From NCBI RefSeq assembly GCF_048773025.1, contig NC_133541.1, positions 150,368,863 to 150,432,862 on the forward strand: 64,000 bases of DNA, written 5' to 3'. Each line of letters starts with the position of its first letter. Position 1 is the first letter of the stretch. This document shows, piece after piece, positions 51,810 through 64,000 of this stretch. Under the pieces are notes generated by a model. That model was given only the letters and a program-made list of their open reading frames with translations, had not been told where the DNA came from and did no database searches. Source of the stretch: Camelus bactrianus. Lineage: Eukaryota; Chordata; Mammalia; Artiodactyla; Camelidae. The translations under genes and the position numbers were made by a program.

Positions 51810-54800
51810 GACAAATATTAACTACAGAGTATTTAGCATGCGGATTACCGAAATTTCATCCACCATAAAAGGCATATGTACACCGAGAATCTAGTAATCT
51901 GGGTTCGCAGGATTTTCCTAACGCCAGTTTCGAAAATCAGGCCGATTTCTCAGGAAAAATCTCTTGGAGTGATTTCTAACCAAGGGAAATGTAATTTATG
52001 TAAAATCCCTGGCCGTGAAATTCCGTGTTCCGAACATGTTACATGCATAAAGGATTCGACAACTATTCACTACAAATTTCTTAGCATGTGGATTACCGAA
52101 CTGTCATCACAATATATTGAATAATGATTCTTAGAAGTATTTTCTCAGATTTTGAAGTGTTTTCTAAACGCCAGGTTCAAAAATGACGAAGTTTTCGCAG
52201 AAAAACTATCTCGGAGCGAGTTCTACCCAATAGAGAAGTCATTTACATAGTTTCAATCACCGTGAAATTCCACGTTCTGAATACGGTACATGCCTCACGG
52301 ATTAGAAAATGATTCTTTAATATGTTGTGAAAATATGGATTCCCGAACTTTCTTGCAACATAAATGCACATTTACACCTGCAAATATTTACTCCCTTTTT
52401 GCAGCTTTTTCCAAACTTCAGATTTGATAATCATGCAATGTTCGCAGAAAAATTCTCTTCTAGCTCGTTCTACTCAATAGAATTGTAATTTACATAGTTT
52501 CATTACCGTGAAATTTCGTTTTCCAAAAGCGCTACATGAATCACGGTTTAAAAAATAATTACTACACTGTTATTAACATGTGGATTACCGGACTTTCATT
52601 CACCAGTCAAGGCATATTGACACTTAGAAGCATTTTCTCAAATTTCACAGGGTTCCCCTAATGGCAGTTTTCAAAATGAGGCACATTTCGCAGAAAAATT
52701 CTCTTCAAACGAGTTCTACCCAATAGACATGTAACTTCCATTTTTCCCTTCACTATGACATTCCATATTCTGAACACGTTTCATGCATCACGAGGTCGAC
52801 AAACATTCTTTAATGAGTGTGAGCATGTGGATTACCGAACTTTCATCCACCATACAAGGCATATTTACACCTAGAAGTAGTTATTCTGATTTTGCAGGTT
52901 TTTCCTAACATCCAGTTTCGAAAATCATGAAATTTTCAGAGAAACATTCAATTCAAGCGAGTTCTATCCAGTAGAATTGTTATTTTCAGAGCTTCACTCA
53001 CCGAGACATTCCGTGTTCCGAAAACGTTACATTCATCACTGCTTCAACAAACATTATTTAATGACCGTTAGCATGTTGATTACCGATATTTCAACCACAA
53101 TACAAGGCATATTTACACCTAGAAACATTTACTTAGATTTCGCAGGTTTTCCTAACATCACTTACGAAAATCAGGCAGTTTTCGCAGAAAAATCCTCTTG
53201 GTGCATGTTCTATCCAATAGACATCTCATTTTTATAGATACCTACACCGTAACATTCCGTGTACCAAAAACGGTCCATGCACCACGGATTCAACAAATAT
53301 CACTGCTGAGTTCTTAGCATGTGAATTACACTTCTTTAATAACCCATTGAAACACATTGTCACCTTAAAGCATTTACTCAGATTTTGCAGCGTTTTCATA
53401 ACAACAGTTTCCAAACTGAGGCAGATTTTTCAGTAAAATGCTCCTGGAGCGTGTTCTAACCAAGAGATATGTAATTTACATAGTTTGCCTCACCGTGACA
53501 GTCCATGTTCCGAACGCATTACACACATCACGATTTGACAAACATTCTTAATGAGTTGTGTACATGTGTATTACACAACTTTCATCCACCATACAAGGCA
53601 TATTGACACCTAGAAATATTAACACTGAGTTCGCAGATATTTCCTAATAGCAGTTTCGAAAATCAGGCAGTTTTCAAAGGAAAAAACTGTTGGAGCGTGT
53701 TCTACCCAATAGATATGTAAATTACATAGATTCTCCCACTGTGAAATTACGTGTTTTGAACACGCTACATGCAGAAAAGTTTCGACAAAAATACACTACT
53801 GGGTTGTTTGCATGTGGATTACAGGACTTTCTCACTATAGAAGGCATATAGATGCTTAGAAGCATTTTTTGTGATTTCACAGGGATTTCCAAACGCCAGT
53901 TTTGAAAATGAGGCCGATTTCACAGCAAAAACCTCTTGGAGCGGGTTCTAAACAATAGATATGTAATTTACATGGATTCGCTCACCGTCAAATTCCGTCT
54001 TCCGAACACGCTACATGCATCTCGGGTGCGACAAATATTCACTACAGAGTTGTTAGCAAGTGGATTACAGCACTTTCATCCACCATACAAGGCTTGCTGA
54101 CACTTTGAAGAATTTTCTCAGATTTCACACGTTAGTTTGAATGCCAGTTTTGAAAATGAGGCAGATTTGGCAGAAAAATGCTCTTGGAGCCATTTCTACC
54201 CAAAAGATAGGTAATTTCCCTACTTTCAATCACCGTGACATTCTGTGTTCTGAACACGTTACATGCACCACGGATTCAACAAACATTCTTTTATGAGTTG
54301 TGTACATGTGTTTTAACGAACTTTAATCCACCTTACAGTGCATATTTATACATAGAAATTTTATTCTGATTTAGTAGTGTTCTCCTAATGTCAGTCTCTA
54401 AAATCATGCAGTTTCCACAGAAAAATCCTCTTGGAGCGAGTTCTACCCAATAGACATGCAATTTACATAGAATCCGTCATTGTGAAATTCCGTGTTCCGA
54501 AAAAGCTACATGCATCACGGATTCAAAAAATATTCACTACAGAGTTGTTAGCATAAGGATTACCGAACTTTCATCCACCCTAAAAGCCATGTTGACAATT
54601 TGAAGCATTTTCTCACATTTCGAAAGTTTTTCCTAATGCCGGTATTGAAAAGGAGGCAGATTTGCCAGAAAACTTCTCGTGGAGCGAGTACTTCCCAATA
54701 GAAATGTAATTTACATAGTTTCCCTCACAGTGACATTCCATTTTCTTCACACGCTTCATACATCAAGGTTTCAACAAACTTTCTCGAATGAGTTGTGAAC

Positions 54801-55263
54801 ATGTAGATTACAGAACTTTCATCCACCATACATGGCATATTTACAACTAGAAACATTAACTCTGAATTTGCAGCTTTTTCCTAATGCCAGTTTGGAAAAT
54901 CAGGCCGTTTTCTCAGGGAAAAACTTTTGGAGCGAATTCTAACCAATAGGTGTGTAATTTACATAGATTCCATAGCCGGGATTGTCCGTGATATGATCAC
55001 ACTGCATGCATAACGCTTTCTAAAAATATTCACCACAGAATAGTTTGCATGTGGCTTTAAGATCTTGCATCACAATACAAGGCATATTGACACTTTGAAG
55101 AATTTTCTCTGATTTTGCAGAGATTTTCAAACACCAGGTTCAAAAATGAGGCAGAATTCTCAGAAAAACTCTTAGAGCAAATTCTACCCGAGACAAGTAT
55201 TTTACATGGATTCACTCACCGTGAAATTCTGTGTTCCGAAAACACTTCACGTATCTAGGATTC
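51810..55263 (+). repeat. HOR copy 16 (3,454 bp)
   Basis: Last block. It shares C1347 in monomer 6 (CCTAACATCAC) with copy 17. A private change in monomer 6 reads AAATCCTCTTGG where others have AAATTCTCTTGG. It has C3205 and A3324. Confidence 0.97.
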
Positions 55264-58200
55264 GACAAATATTAACTACAGAGTATTTAGCATGCGGATT
55301 ACCGAAATTTCATCCACCATAAAAGGCATATGTACACCGAGAATCTAGTAATCTGGGTTCGCAGGATTTTCCTAACGCCAGTTTCAAAAATCAGGCCGAT
55401 TTCTCAGGAAAAATCTCTTGGAGTGATTTCTAACCAAGGGAAATGTAATTTATGTAAAATCCCTGGCCGTGAAATTCCGTGTTCCGAACATGTTACATGC
55501 ATAAAGGATTCGACAACTATTCACTACAAATTTCTTAGCATGTGGATTACCGAACTGTCATCACAATATATTGAATAATGATTCTTAGAAGTATTTTCTC
55601 AGATTTTGAAGTGTTTTCTAAACGCCAGGTTCAAAAATGACGAAGTTTTCCCAGAAAAACTATCTCGGAGCGAGTTCTACCCAATAGAGAAGTCATTTAC
55701 ATAGTTTCAATCACCGTGAAATTCCACGTTCTGAATACGGTACATGCCTCACGGATTAGAAAATGATTCTTTAATATGTTGTGAAAATATGGATTCCCGA
55801 ACTTTCTTGCAACATAAATGCACATTTACACCTGCAAATATTTACTCCCTTTTTGCAGCTTTTTCCAAACTTCAGATTTGATAATCATGCAATGTTCGCA
55901 GAAAAATTCTCTTCTAGCTCGTTCTACTCAATAGAATTGTAATTTACATAGTTTCATTACCGTGAAATTTCGTTTTCCAAAAGCGCTACATGAATCACGG
56001 TTTAAAAAATAATTACTACACTGTTATTAACATGTGGATTACCGGACTTTCATTCACCAGTCAAGGCATATTGACACTTAGAAGCATTTTCTCAAATTTC
56101 ACAGGGTTCCCCTAATGGCAGTTTTCAAAATGAGGCACATTTCGCAGAAAAATTCTCTTCAAACGAGTTCTACCCAATAGACATGTAACTTCCATTTTTC
56201 CCTTCACTATGACATTCCATATTCTGAACACGTTTCATGCATCACGAGGTCGACAAACATTCTTTAATGAGTGTGAGCATGTGGATTACCGAACTTTCAT
56301 CCACCATACAAGGCATATTTACACCTAGAAGTAGTTATTCTGATTTTGCAGGTTTTTCCTAACATCCAGTTTCGAAAATCATGAAATTTTCAGAGAAACA
56401 TTCAATTCAAGCGAGTTCTATCCAGTAGAATTGTTATTTTCAGAGCTTCACTCACCGAGACATTCCGTGTTCCGAAAACGTTACATTCATCACTGCTTCA
56501 ACAAACATTATTTAATGACCGTTAGCATGTTGATTACCGATATTTCAACCACAATACAAGGCATATTTACACCTAGAAACATTTACTTAGATTTCGCAGG
56601 TTTTCCTAACATCACTTACGAAAATCAGGCAGTTTTCGCAGAAAAATTCTCTTGGTGCATGTTCTATCCAATAGACATCTCATTTTTATAGATACCTACA
56701 CCGTAACATTCCGTGTACCAAAAACGGTCCATGCACCACGGATTCAACAAATATCACTGCTGAGTTCTTAGCATGTGAATTACACTTCTTTAATAACCCA
56801 TTGAAACACATTGTCACCTTAAAGCATTTACTCAGATTTTGCAGCGTTTTCATAACAACAGTTTCCAAACTGAGGCAGATTTTTCAGTAAAATGCTCCTG
56901 GAGCGTGTTCTAACCAAGAGATATGTAATTTACATAGTTTGCCTCACCGTGACAGTCCATGTTCCGAACGCATTACACACATCACGATTTGACAAACATT
57001 CTTAATGAGTTGTGTACATGTGTATTACACAACTTTCATCCACCATACAAGGCATATTGACACCTAGAAATATTAACACTGAGTTCGCAGATATTTCCTA
57101 ATAGCAGTTTCGAAAATCAGGCAGTTTTCAAAGGAAAAAACTGTTGGAGCGTGTTCTACCCAATAGATATGTAAATTACATAGATTCTCCCACTGTGAAA
57201 TTACGTGTTTTGAACACGCTACATGCAGAAAAGTTTCGACAAAAATACACTACTGGGTTGTTTGCATGTGGATTACAGGACTTTCTCACTATAGAAGGCA
57301 TATAGATGCTTAGAAGCATTTTTTGTGATTTCACAGGGATTTCCAAACGCCAGTTTTGAAAATGAGGCCGATTTCACAGCAAAAACCTCTTGGAGCGGGT
57401 TCTAAACAATAGATATGTAATTTACATGGATTCGCTCACCGTCAAATTCCGTCTTCCGAACACGCTACATGCATCTCGGGTGCGACAAATATTCACTACA
57501 GAGTTGTTAGCAAGTGGATTACAGCACTTTCATCCACCATACAAGGCTTGCTGACACTTTGAAGAATTTTCTCAGATTTCACACGTTAGTTTGAATGCCA
57601 GTTTTGAAAATGAGGCAGATTTGGCAGAAAAATGCTCTTGGAGCCATTTCTACCCAAAAGATAGGTAATTTCCCTACTTTCAATCACCGTGACATTCTGT
57701 GTTCTGAACACGTTACATGCACCACGGATTCAACAAACATTCTTTTATGAGTTGTGTACATGTGTTTTAACGAACTTTAATCCACCTTACAGTGCATATT
57801 TATACATAGAAATTTTATTCTGATTTAGTAGTGTTCTCCTAATGTCAGTCTCTAAAATCATGCAGTTTCCACAGAAAAATCCTCTTGGAGCGAGTTCTAC
57901 CCAATAGACATGCAATTTACATAGAATCCGTCATTGTGAAATTCCGTGTTCCGAAAAAGCTACATGCATCACGGATTCAAAAAATATTCACTACAGAGTT
58001 GTTAGCATAAGGATTACCGAACTTTCATCCACCCTAAAAGCCATGTTGACAATTTGAAGCATTTTCTCACATTTCGAAAGTTTTTCCTAATGCCGGTATT
58101 GAAAAGGAGGCAGATTTGCCAGAAAACTTCTCGTGGAGCGAGTACTTCCCAATAGAAATGTAATTTACATAGTTTCCCTCACAGTGACATTCCATTTTCT

Positions 58201-58717
58201 TCACACGCTTCATACATCAAGGTTTCAACAAACTTTCTCGAATGAGTTGTGAACATGTAGATTACAGAACTTTCATCCACCATACATGGCATATTTACAA
58301 CTAGAAACATTAACTCTGAATTTGCAGCTTTTTCCTAATGCCAGTTTGGAAAATCAGGCCGTTTTCTCAGGGAAAAACTTTTGGAGCGAATTCTAACCAA
58401 TAGGTGTGTAATTTACATAGATTCCATAGCCGGGATTGTCCGTGATATGATCACACTGCATGCATAATGCTTTCTAAAAATATTCACCACAGAATAGTTT
58501 GCATGTGGCTTTAAGATCTTGCATCACAATACAAGGCATATTGACACTTTGAAGAATTTTCTCTGATTTTGCAGAGATTTTCAAACACCAGGTTCAAAAA
58601 TGAGGCAGAATTCTCAGAAAAACTCTTAGAGCAAATTCTACCCGAGACAAGTATTTTACATGGATTCACTCACCGTGAAATTCTGTGTTCCGAAAACACT
58701 TCACGTATCTAGGATTC
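55264..58717 (+). repeat. HOR copy 17 (3,454 bp)
   Basis: Last block. It shares C1347 with copy 16 and T3205 with copies 14 and 15. Private changes are GTTTCAAAAATCAGG in monomer 1 and TTTTCCCAGAAAAAC in monomer 2. Confidence 0.97.
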
Positions 58718-59705
58718 GACAAATATTAACTACAGAGTATTTAGCATGCGGATTACCGAAATTTCATCCACCATAAAAGGCATATGTACACCGAGAATCT
58801 AGTAATCTGGGTTCGCAGGATTTTCCTAACGCCAGTTTCGAAAATCAGGCCGATTTCTCAGGAAAAATCTCTTGGAGTGATTTCTAACCAAGGGAAATGT
58901 AATTTATGTAAAATCCCTGGCCGTGAAATTCCGTGTTCCGAACATGTTACATGCATAAAGGATTCGACAACTATTCACTACAAATTTCTTAGCATGTGGA
59001 TTACCGAACTGTCATCACAATATATTGAATAATGATTCTTAGAAGTATTTTCTCAGATTTTGAAGTGTTTTCTAAACGCCAGGTTCAAAAATGACGAAGT
59101 TTTCGCAGAAAAACTATCTCGGAGCGAGTTCTACCCAATAGAGAAGTCATTTACATAGTTTCAATCACCGTGAAATTCCACGTTCTGAATACGGTACATG
59201 CCTCACGGATTAGAAAATGATTCTTTAATATGTTGTGAAAATATGGATTCCCGAACTTTCTTGCAACATAAATGCACATTTACACCTGCAAATATTTACT
59301 CCCTTTTTGCAGCTTTTTCCAAACTTCAGATTTGATAATCATGCAATGTTCGCAGAAAAATTCTCTTCTAGCTCGTTCTACTCAATAGAATTGTAATTTA
59401 CATAGTTTCATTACCGTGAAATTTCGTTTTCCAAAAGCGCTACATGAATCACGGTTTAAAAAATAATTACTACACTGTTATTAACATGTGGATTACCGGA
59501 CTTTCATTCACCAGTCAAGGCATATTGACACTTAGAAGCATTTTCTCAAATTTCACAGGGTTCCCCTAATGGCAGTTTTCAAAATGAGGCACATTTCGCA
59601 GAAAAATTCTCTTCAAACGAGTTCTACCCAATAGACATGTAACTTCCATTTTTCCCTTCACTATGACATTCCATATTCTGAACACGTTTCATGCATCACG
59701 AGGTC

Positions 59706-59951
59706 GACAAACATTCTTTAATGAGTGTGAGCATGTGGATTACCGAACTTTCATCCACCATACAAGGCATATTTACACCTAGAAACATTTACTTAGATTT
59801 CGCAGGTTTTCCTAATATCACTTACGAAAATCAGGCAGTTTTCGCAGAAAAATTCTCTTGGTGCATGTTCTATCCAATAGACATCTCATTTTTATAGATA
59901 CCTACACCGTAACATTCCGTGTACCAAAAACGGTCCATGCACCACGGATTC
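59706..59951 (+). repeat. Hybrid monomer 5/6 in HOR copy 18
   Basis: The 5' part is monomer 5 (GACAAACATTCTTTAATGAG, GTGTGAGCATGTGGATTACC) and the 3' part is monomer 6 (ACATTTACTTAGATTTCGCA). The switch falls inside 59760-59784, a 25-bp stretch identical in the two parents. Exactly 248 bp, one repeat length, are missing, so unequal homologous exchange or replication slippage in register is the simplest cause. The result is a normal-length B monomer between two A monomers. Confidence 0.95.
59760..59784. other. Recombination tract, 25 bp shared by monomers 5 and 6
   Basis: The breakpoint of the 248-bp deletion cannot be placed more finely than this stretch, because monomers 5 and 6 are identical across it. 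The flanking base on the left is from monomer 5 (C before ATACAAGG; monomer 6 has A) and the first distinguishing bases on the right are from monomer 6 (ACATTT; monomer 5 has GTAGTT). Confidence 0.93.
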
Positions 59952-61923
59952 AACAAATATCACTGCTGAGTTCTTAGCATGTGAATTACACTTCTTTAAT
60001 AACCCATTGAAACACATTGTCACCTTAAAGCATTTACTCAGATTTTGCAGCGTTTTCATAACAACAGTTTCCAAACTGAGGCAGATTTTTCAGTAAAATG
60101 CTCCTGGAGCGTGTTCTAACCAAGAGATATGTAATTTACATAGTTTGCCTCACCGTGACAGTCCATGTTCCGAACGCATTACACACATCACGATTTGACA
60201 AACATTCTTAATGAGTTGTGTACATGTGTATTACACAACTTTCATCCACCATACAAGGCATATTGACACCTAGAAATATTAACACTGAGTTCGCAGATAT
60301 TTCCTAATAGCAGTTTCGAAAATCAGGCAGTTTTCAAAGGAAAAAACTGTTGGAGCGTGTTCTACCCAATAGATATGTAAATTACATAGATTCTCCCACT
60401 GTGAAATTACGTGTTTTGAACACGCTACATGCAGAAAAGTTTCGACAAAAATACACTACTGGGTTGTTTGCATGTGGATTACAGGACTTTCTCACTATAG
60501 AAGGCATATAGATGCTTAGAAGCATTTTTTGTGATTTCACAGGGATTTCCAAACGCCAGTTTTGAAAATGAGGCCGATTTCACAGCAAAAACCTCTTGGA
60601 GCGGGTTCTAAACAATAGATATGTAATTTACATGGATTCGCTCACCGTCAAATTCCGTCTTCCGAACACGCTACATGCATCTCGGGTGCGACAAATATTC
60701 ACTACAGAGTTGTTAGCAAGTGGATTACAGCACTTTCATCCACCATACAAGGCTTGCTGACACTTTGAAGAATTTTCTCAGATTTCACACGTTAGTTTGA
60801 ATGCCAGTTTTGAAAATGAGGCAGATTTGGCAGAAAAATGCTCTTGGAGCCATTTCTACCCAAAAGATAGGTAATTTCCCTACTTTCAATCACCGTGACA
60901 TTCTGTGTTCTGAACACGTTACATGCACCACGGATTCAACAAACATTCTTTTATGAGTTGTGTACATGTGTTTTAACGAACTTTAATCCACCTTACAGTG
61001 CATATTTATACATAGAAATTTTATTCTGATTTAGTAGTGTTCTCCTAATGTCAGTCTCTAAAATCATGCAGTTTCCACAGAAAAATCCTCTTGGAGCGAG
61101 TTCTACCCAATAGACATGCAATTTACATAGAATCCGTCATTGTGAAATTCCGTGTTCCGAAAAAGCTACATGCATCACGGATTCAAAAAATATTCACTAC
61201 AGAGTTGTTAGCATAAGGATTACCGAACTTTCATCCACCCTAAAAGCCATGTTGACAATTTGAAGCATTTTCTCACATTTCGAAAGTTTTTCCTAATGCC
61301 GGTATTGAAAAGGAGGCAGATTTGCCAGAAAACTTCTCGTGGAGCGAGTACTTCCCAATAGAAATGTAATTTACATAGTTTCCCTCACAGTGACATTCCA
61401 TTTTCTTCACACGCTTCATACATCAAGGTTTCAAAAAACTTTCTCGAATGAGTTGTGAACATGTAGATTACAGAACTTTCATCCACCATACATGGCATAT
61501 TTACAACTAGAAACATTAACTCTGAATTTGCAGCTTTTTCCTAATGCCAGTTTGGAAAATCAGGCCGTTTTCTCAGGGAAAAACTTTTGGAGCGAATTCT
61601 AACCAATAGGTGTGTAATTTACATAGATTCCATACCCGGGATTGTCCGTGATATGATCACACTGCATGCATAACGCTTTCTAAAAATATTCACCACAGAA
61701 TAGTTTGCATGTGGCTTTAAGATCTTGCATCACAATACAAGGCATATTGACACTTTGAAGAATTTTCTCTGATTTTGCAGAGATTTTCAAACACCAGGTT
61801 CAAAAATGAGGCAGAATTCTCAGAAAAACTCTTAGAGCAAATTCTACCCGAGACAAGTATTTTACATGGATTCACTCACCGTGAAATTCTGTGTTCCGAA
61901 AACACTTCACGTATCTAGGATTC

Positions 61924-64000
61924 GACAAATATTAACTACAGAGTATTTAGCATGCGGATTACCGAAATTTCATCCACCATAAAAGGCATATGTACACCGA
62001 GAATCTAGTAATCTGGGTTCGCAGGATTTTCCTAACGCCAGTTTCGAAAATCAGGCCGATTTCTCAGGAAAAATCTCTTGGAGTGATTTCTAACCAAGGG
62101 AAATGTAATTTATGTAAAATCCCTGGCCGTGAAATTCCGTGTTCCGAACATGTTACATGCATAAAGGATTCGACAACTATTCACTACAAATTTCTTAGCA
62201 TGTGGATTACCGAACTGTCATCACAATATATTGAATAATGATTCTTAGAAGTATTTTCTCAGATTTTGAAGTGTTTTCTAAACGCCAGGTTCAAAAATGA
62301 CGAAGTTATCGCAGAAAAACTATCTCGGAGCGAGTTCTACCCAATAGAGAAGTCATTTACATAGTTTCAATCACCGTGAAATTCCACGTTCTGAATACGG
62401 TACATGCCTCACGGATTAGAAAATGATTCTTTAATATGTTGTGAAAATATGGATTCCCGAACTTTCTTGCAACATAAATGCACATTTACACCTGCAAATA
62501 TTTACTCCCTTTTTGCAGCTTTTTCCAAACTTCAGATTTGATAATCATGCAATGTTCGCAGAAAAATTCTCTTCTAGCTCGTTCTACTCAATAGAATTGT
62601 AATTTACATAGTTTCATTACCGTGAAATTTCATTTTCCAAAAGCGCTACATGAATCACGGTTTAAAAAATAATTACTACACTGTTATTAACATGTGGATT
62701 ACCGGACTTTCATTCACCAGTCAAGGCATATTGACACTTAGAAGCATTTTCTCAAATTTCACAGGGTTCCCCTAATGGCAGTTTTCAAAATGAGGCACAT
62801 TTCGCAGAAAAATTCTCTTCAAACGAGTTCTACCCAATAGACATGTAACTTCCATTTTTCCCTTCACTATGACATTCCATATTCTGAACACGTTTCATGC
62901 ATCACGAGGTCGACAAACATTCTTTAATGAGTGTGAGCATGTGGATTACCGAACTTTCATCCACCATACAAGGCATATTTACACCTAGAAGTAGTTATTC
63001 TGATTTTGCAGGTTTTTCCTAACATCCAGTTTCGAAAATCATGAAATTTTCAGAGAAACATTCAATTCAAGCGAGTTCTATCCAGTAGAATTGTTATTTT
63101 CAGAGCTTCACTCACCGAGACATTCCGTGTTCCGAAAACGTTACATTCATCACTGCTTCAACAAACATTATTTAATGACCGTTAGCATGTTGATTACCGA
63201 TATTTCAACCACAATAAAAGGCATATTTACACCTAGAAACATTTACTTAGATTTCGCAGGTTTTCCTAATATCACTTACGAAAATCAGGCAGTTTTCGCA
63301 GAAAAATTCTCTTGGTGCATGTTCTATCCAATAGACATCTCATTTTTATAGATACCTACACCGTAACATTCCGTGTACCAAAAACGGTCCATGCACCACG
63401 GATTCAACAAATATCACTGCTGAGTTCTTAGCATGTGAATTACACTTCTTTAATAACCCATTGAAACACATTGTCACCTTAAAGCATTTACTCAGATTTT
63501 GCAGCGTTTTCATAACAACAGTTTCCAAACTGAGGCAGATTTTTCAGTAAAATGCTCCTGGAGCGTGTTCTAACCAAGAGATATGTAATTTACATAGTTT
63601 GCCTCACCGTGACAGTCCATGTTCCGAACGCATTACACACATCACGATTTGACAAACATTCTTAATGAGTTGTGTACATGTGTATTACACAACTTTCATC
63701 CACCATACAAGGCATATTGACACCTAGAAATATTAACACTGAGTTCGCAGATATTTCCTAAAAGCAGTTTCGAAAATCAGGCAGTTTTCAAAGGAAAAAA
63801 CTGTTGGAGCGTGTTCTACCCAATAGATATGTAAATTACATAGATTCTCCCACTGTGAAATTACGTGTTTTGAACACGCTACATGCAGAAAAGTTTCGAC
63901 AAAAATACACTACTGGGTTGTTTGCATGTGGATTACAGGACTTTCTCACTATAGAAGGCATATAGATGCTTAGAAGCATTTTTTGTGATTTCACAGGGAT
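61924..64000 (+). repeat. HOR copy 19, partial (first 2,077 bp)
   Basis: This copy is cut by the window end. It contains monomers 1-8 and 103 bp of monomer 9. Monomers 5 and 6 are both present, so the short form in copy 18 is a single event in this window. Less common changes are AGTTATCGCAG in monomer 2, ATTTCATTTTCC in monomer 3 (shared with copy 6), CAATAAAAGGC in monomer 6 and CCTAAAAGCAG in monomer 8. Confidence 0.97.

Larger units (their letters stand above)
58718..61923 (+). repeat. HOR copy 18, 13-monomer variant (3,206 bp)
   Basis: This unit is 248 bp shorter than the standard. Monomers 1-4 are normal, monomers 5 and 6 are fused into one 246-bp monomer, and monomers 7-14 are normal. 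The join lies in a stretch identical between monomers 5 and 6. Other changes are CATACCCGGG in monomer 13 (others CATAGCCGGG) and TTTCAAAAAACTTT at the start of monomer 13. Confidence 0.98.
1..64000 (+). repeat. Satellite array: 14-monomer higher-order repeat, period 3,454 bp
   Basis: The window is a head-to-tail array with a 3,454-bp period. The start motif GACAAATATTAACTACAGAG recurs at 1, 3455, 6909, 10362, 13816, 17270, 20724, 24178, 27632, 31086, 34540, 37994, 41448, 44902, 48356, 51810, 55264, 58718 and 61924. Each unit holds 14 diverged monomers of 243-248 bp. All units have the same orientation, with no inversion, insertion or unique spacer. Copies 1 and 2 differ at 9 sites by eye, about 0.3%. 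High identity between HOR copies with clear divergence between neighbouring monomers is characteristic of centromeric HOR satellites. A centromeric or pericentromeric location is an inference. I do not recognise the family. The array continues past both window ends, so its full length is unknown. Confidence 0.99.

Noticed and set aside
1-64000. CENP-B box (core TTCG, four bases, A, two bases, CGGG)
   Set aside because: I checked the CGGG and CCCG sites of the HOR by eye, including the CCGGG created in copies 4-11. None has the matching half at the right spacing.
1-64000. Alpha satellite
   Set aside because: Some short words recall it (CAGTTTTGAAA, TTGGAGCG), but the monomer is about 247 bp, not 171 bp, and I could not follow similarity for more than about a dozen bases.
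1-64000. CRISPR array or bacterial tandem repeat locus
   Set aside because: Repeat length (247 bp nested in 3,454 bp), absence of spacers and absence of any cas-like gene rule this out.
1-64000. Tandem gene cluster, such as rDNA, histone or 5S genes
   Set aside because: No rRNA, tRNA or histone-like sequence was recognised, and the 3,454-bp unit is itself fully made of related 247-bp monomers.
1-64000. Transposon or retroelement insertions within the array
   Set aside because: The period is kept to within one base in all copies except for the 248-bp deletion in copy 18, so there is no room for an insertion.

Overview
The whole 64 kb window is one uninterrupted tandem array of satellite DNA. 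I see no gene, RNA gene, transposon, CRISPR array or unique sequence in it. The basic monomer is about 247 bp (243-248 bp). Fourteen diverged monomers make a 3,454-bp higher-order repeat (HOR), and the HOR is repeated head to tail 18 times plus a partial 19th. The array runs off both ends of the window. Adjacent HOR copies differ by a fraction of a percent (9 differences counted by eye between copies 1 and 2), while monomers inside one HOR are clearly diverged. That is the signature of an HOR array kept uniform by unequal exchange and conversion. It is the architecture best known from primate alpha satellite, but alpha monomers are 171 bp and I do not recognise this sequence as alpha or any other named family.

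Layout: sixteen complete copies are exactly 3,454 bp. Copy 3 (6909-10361) is one base shorter. Copy 18 (58718-61923) is 3,206 bp because 248 bp, one monomer's worth, is missing through fusion of monomers 5 and 6. The last 2,077 bases (61924-64000) are the partial copy 19. Within the HOR, diagnostic blocks sort most monomers into two types, A and B, that largely alternate. The HOR therefore seems to have grown from an older A-B dimer of about 494 bp. The phase slips at monomers 5/6 and 9/10, and several monomers look like A/B hybrids. The deletion in copy 18 removes the B-B slip.

Variant sites divide the array into three blocks: copies 1-3, copies 4-11 and copies 12-19. Some variants are shared by adjacent copies and others by non-adjacent ones, a record of local duplication and patchy exchange.

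Organism: a eukaryote, since a 3.4-kb HOR array of this length and uniformity is typical of centromeric or pericentromeric heterochromatin. I cannot name the species. Composition is AT-rich (about 38-40% GC from spot counts). CpG is not depleted (10-11 in the 248 bp of monomer 1), which weakly favours a genome with little CpG methylation or very active homogenisation. No CENP-B box was seen. Six of the 14 monomers carry a short perfect dyad built on TGTAA/TTACA. The short open reading frames recur only because the repeat recurs, and I do not consider any of them genes. Coordinates inside the HOR (HOR positions) are counted from the start of each copy; in copy 1 they equal window coordinates.
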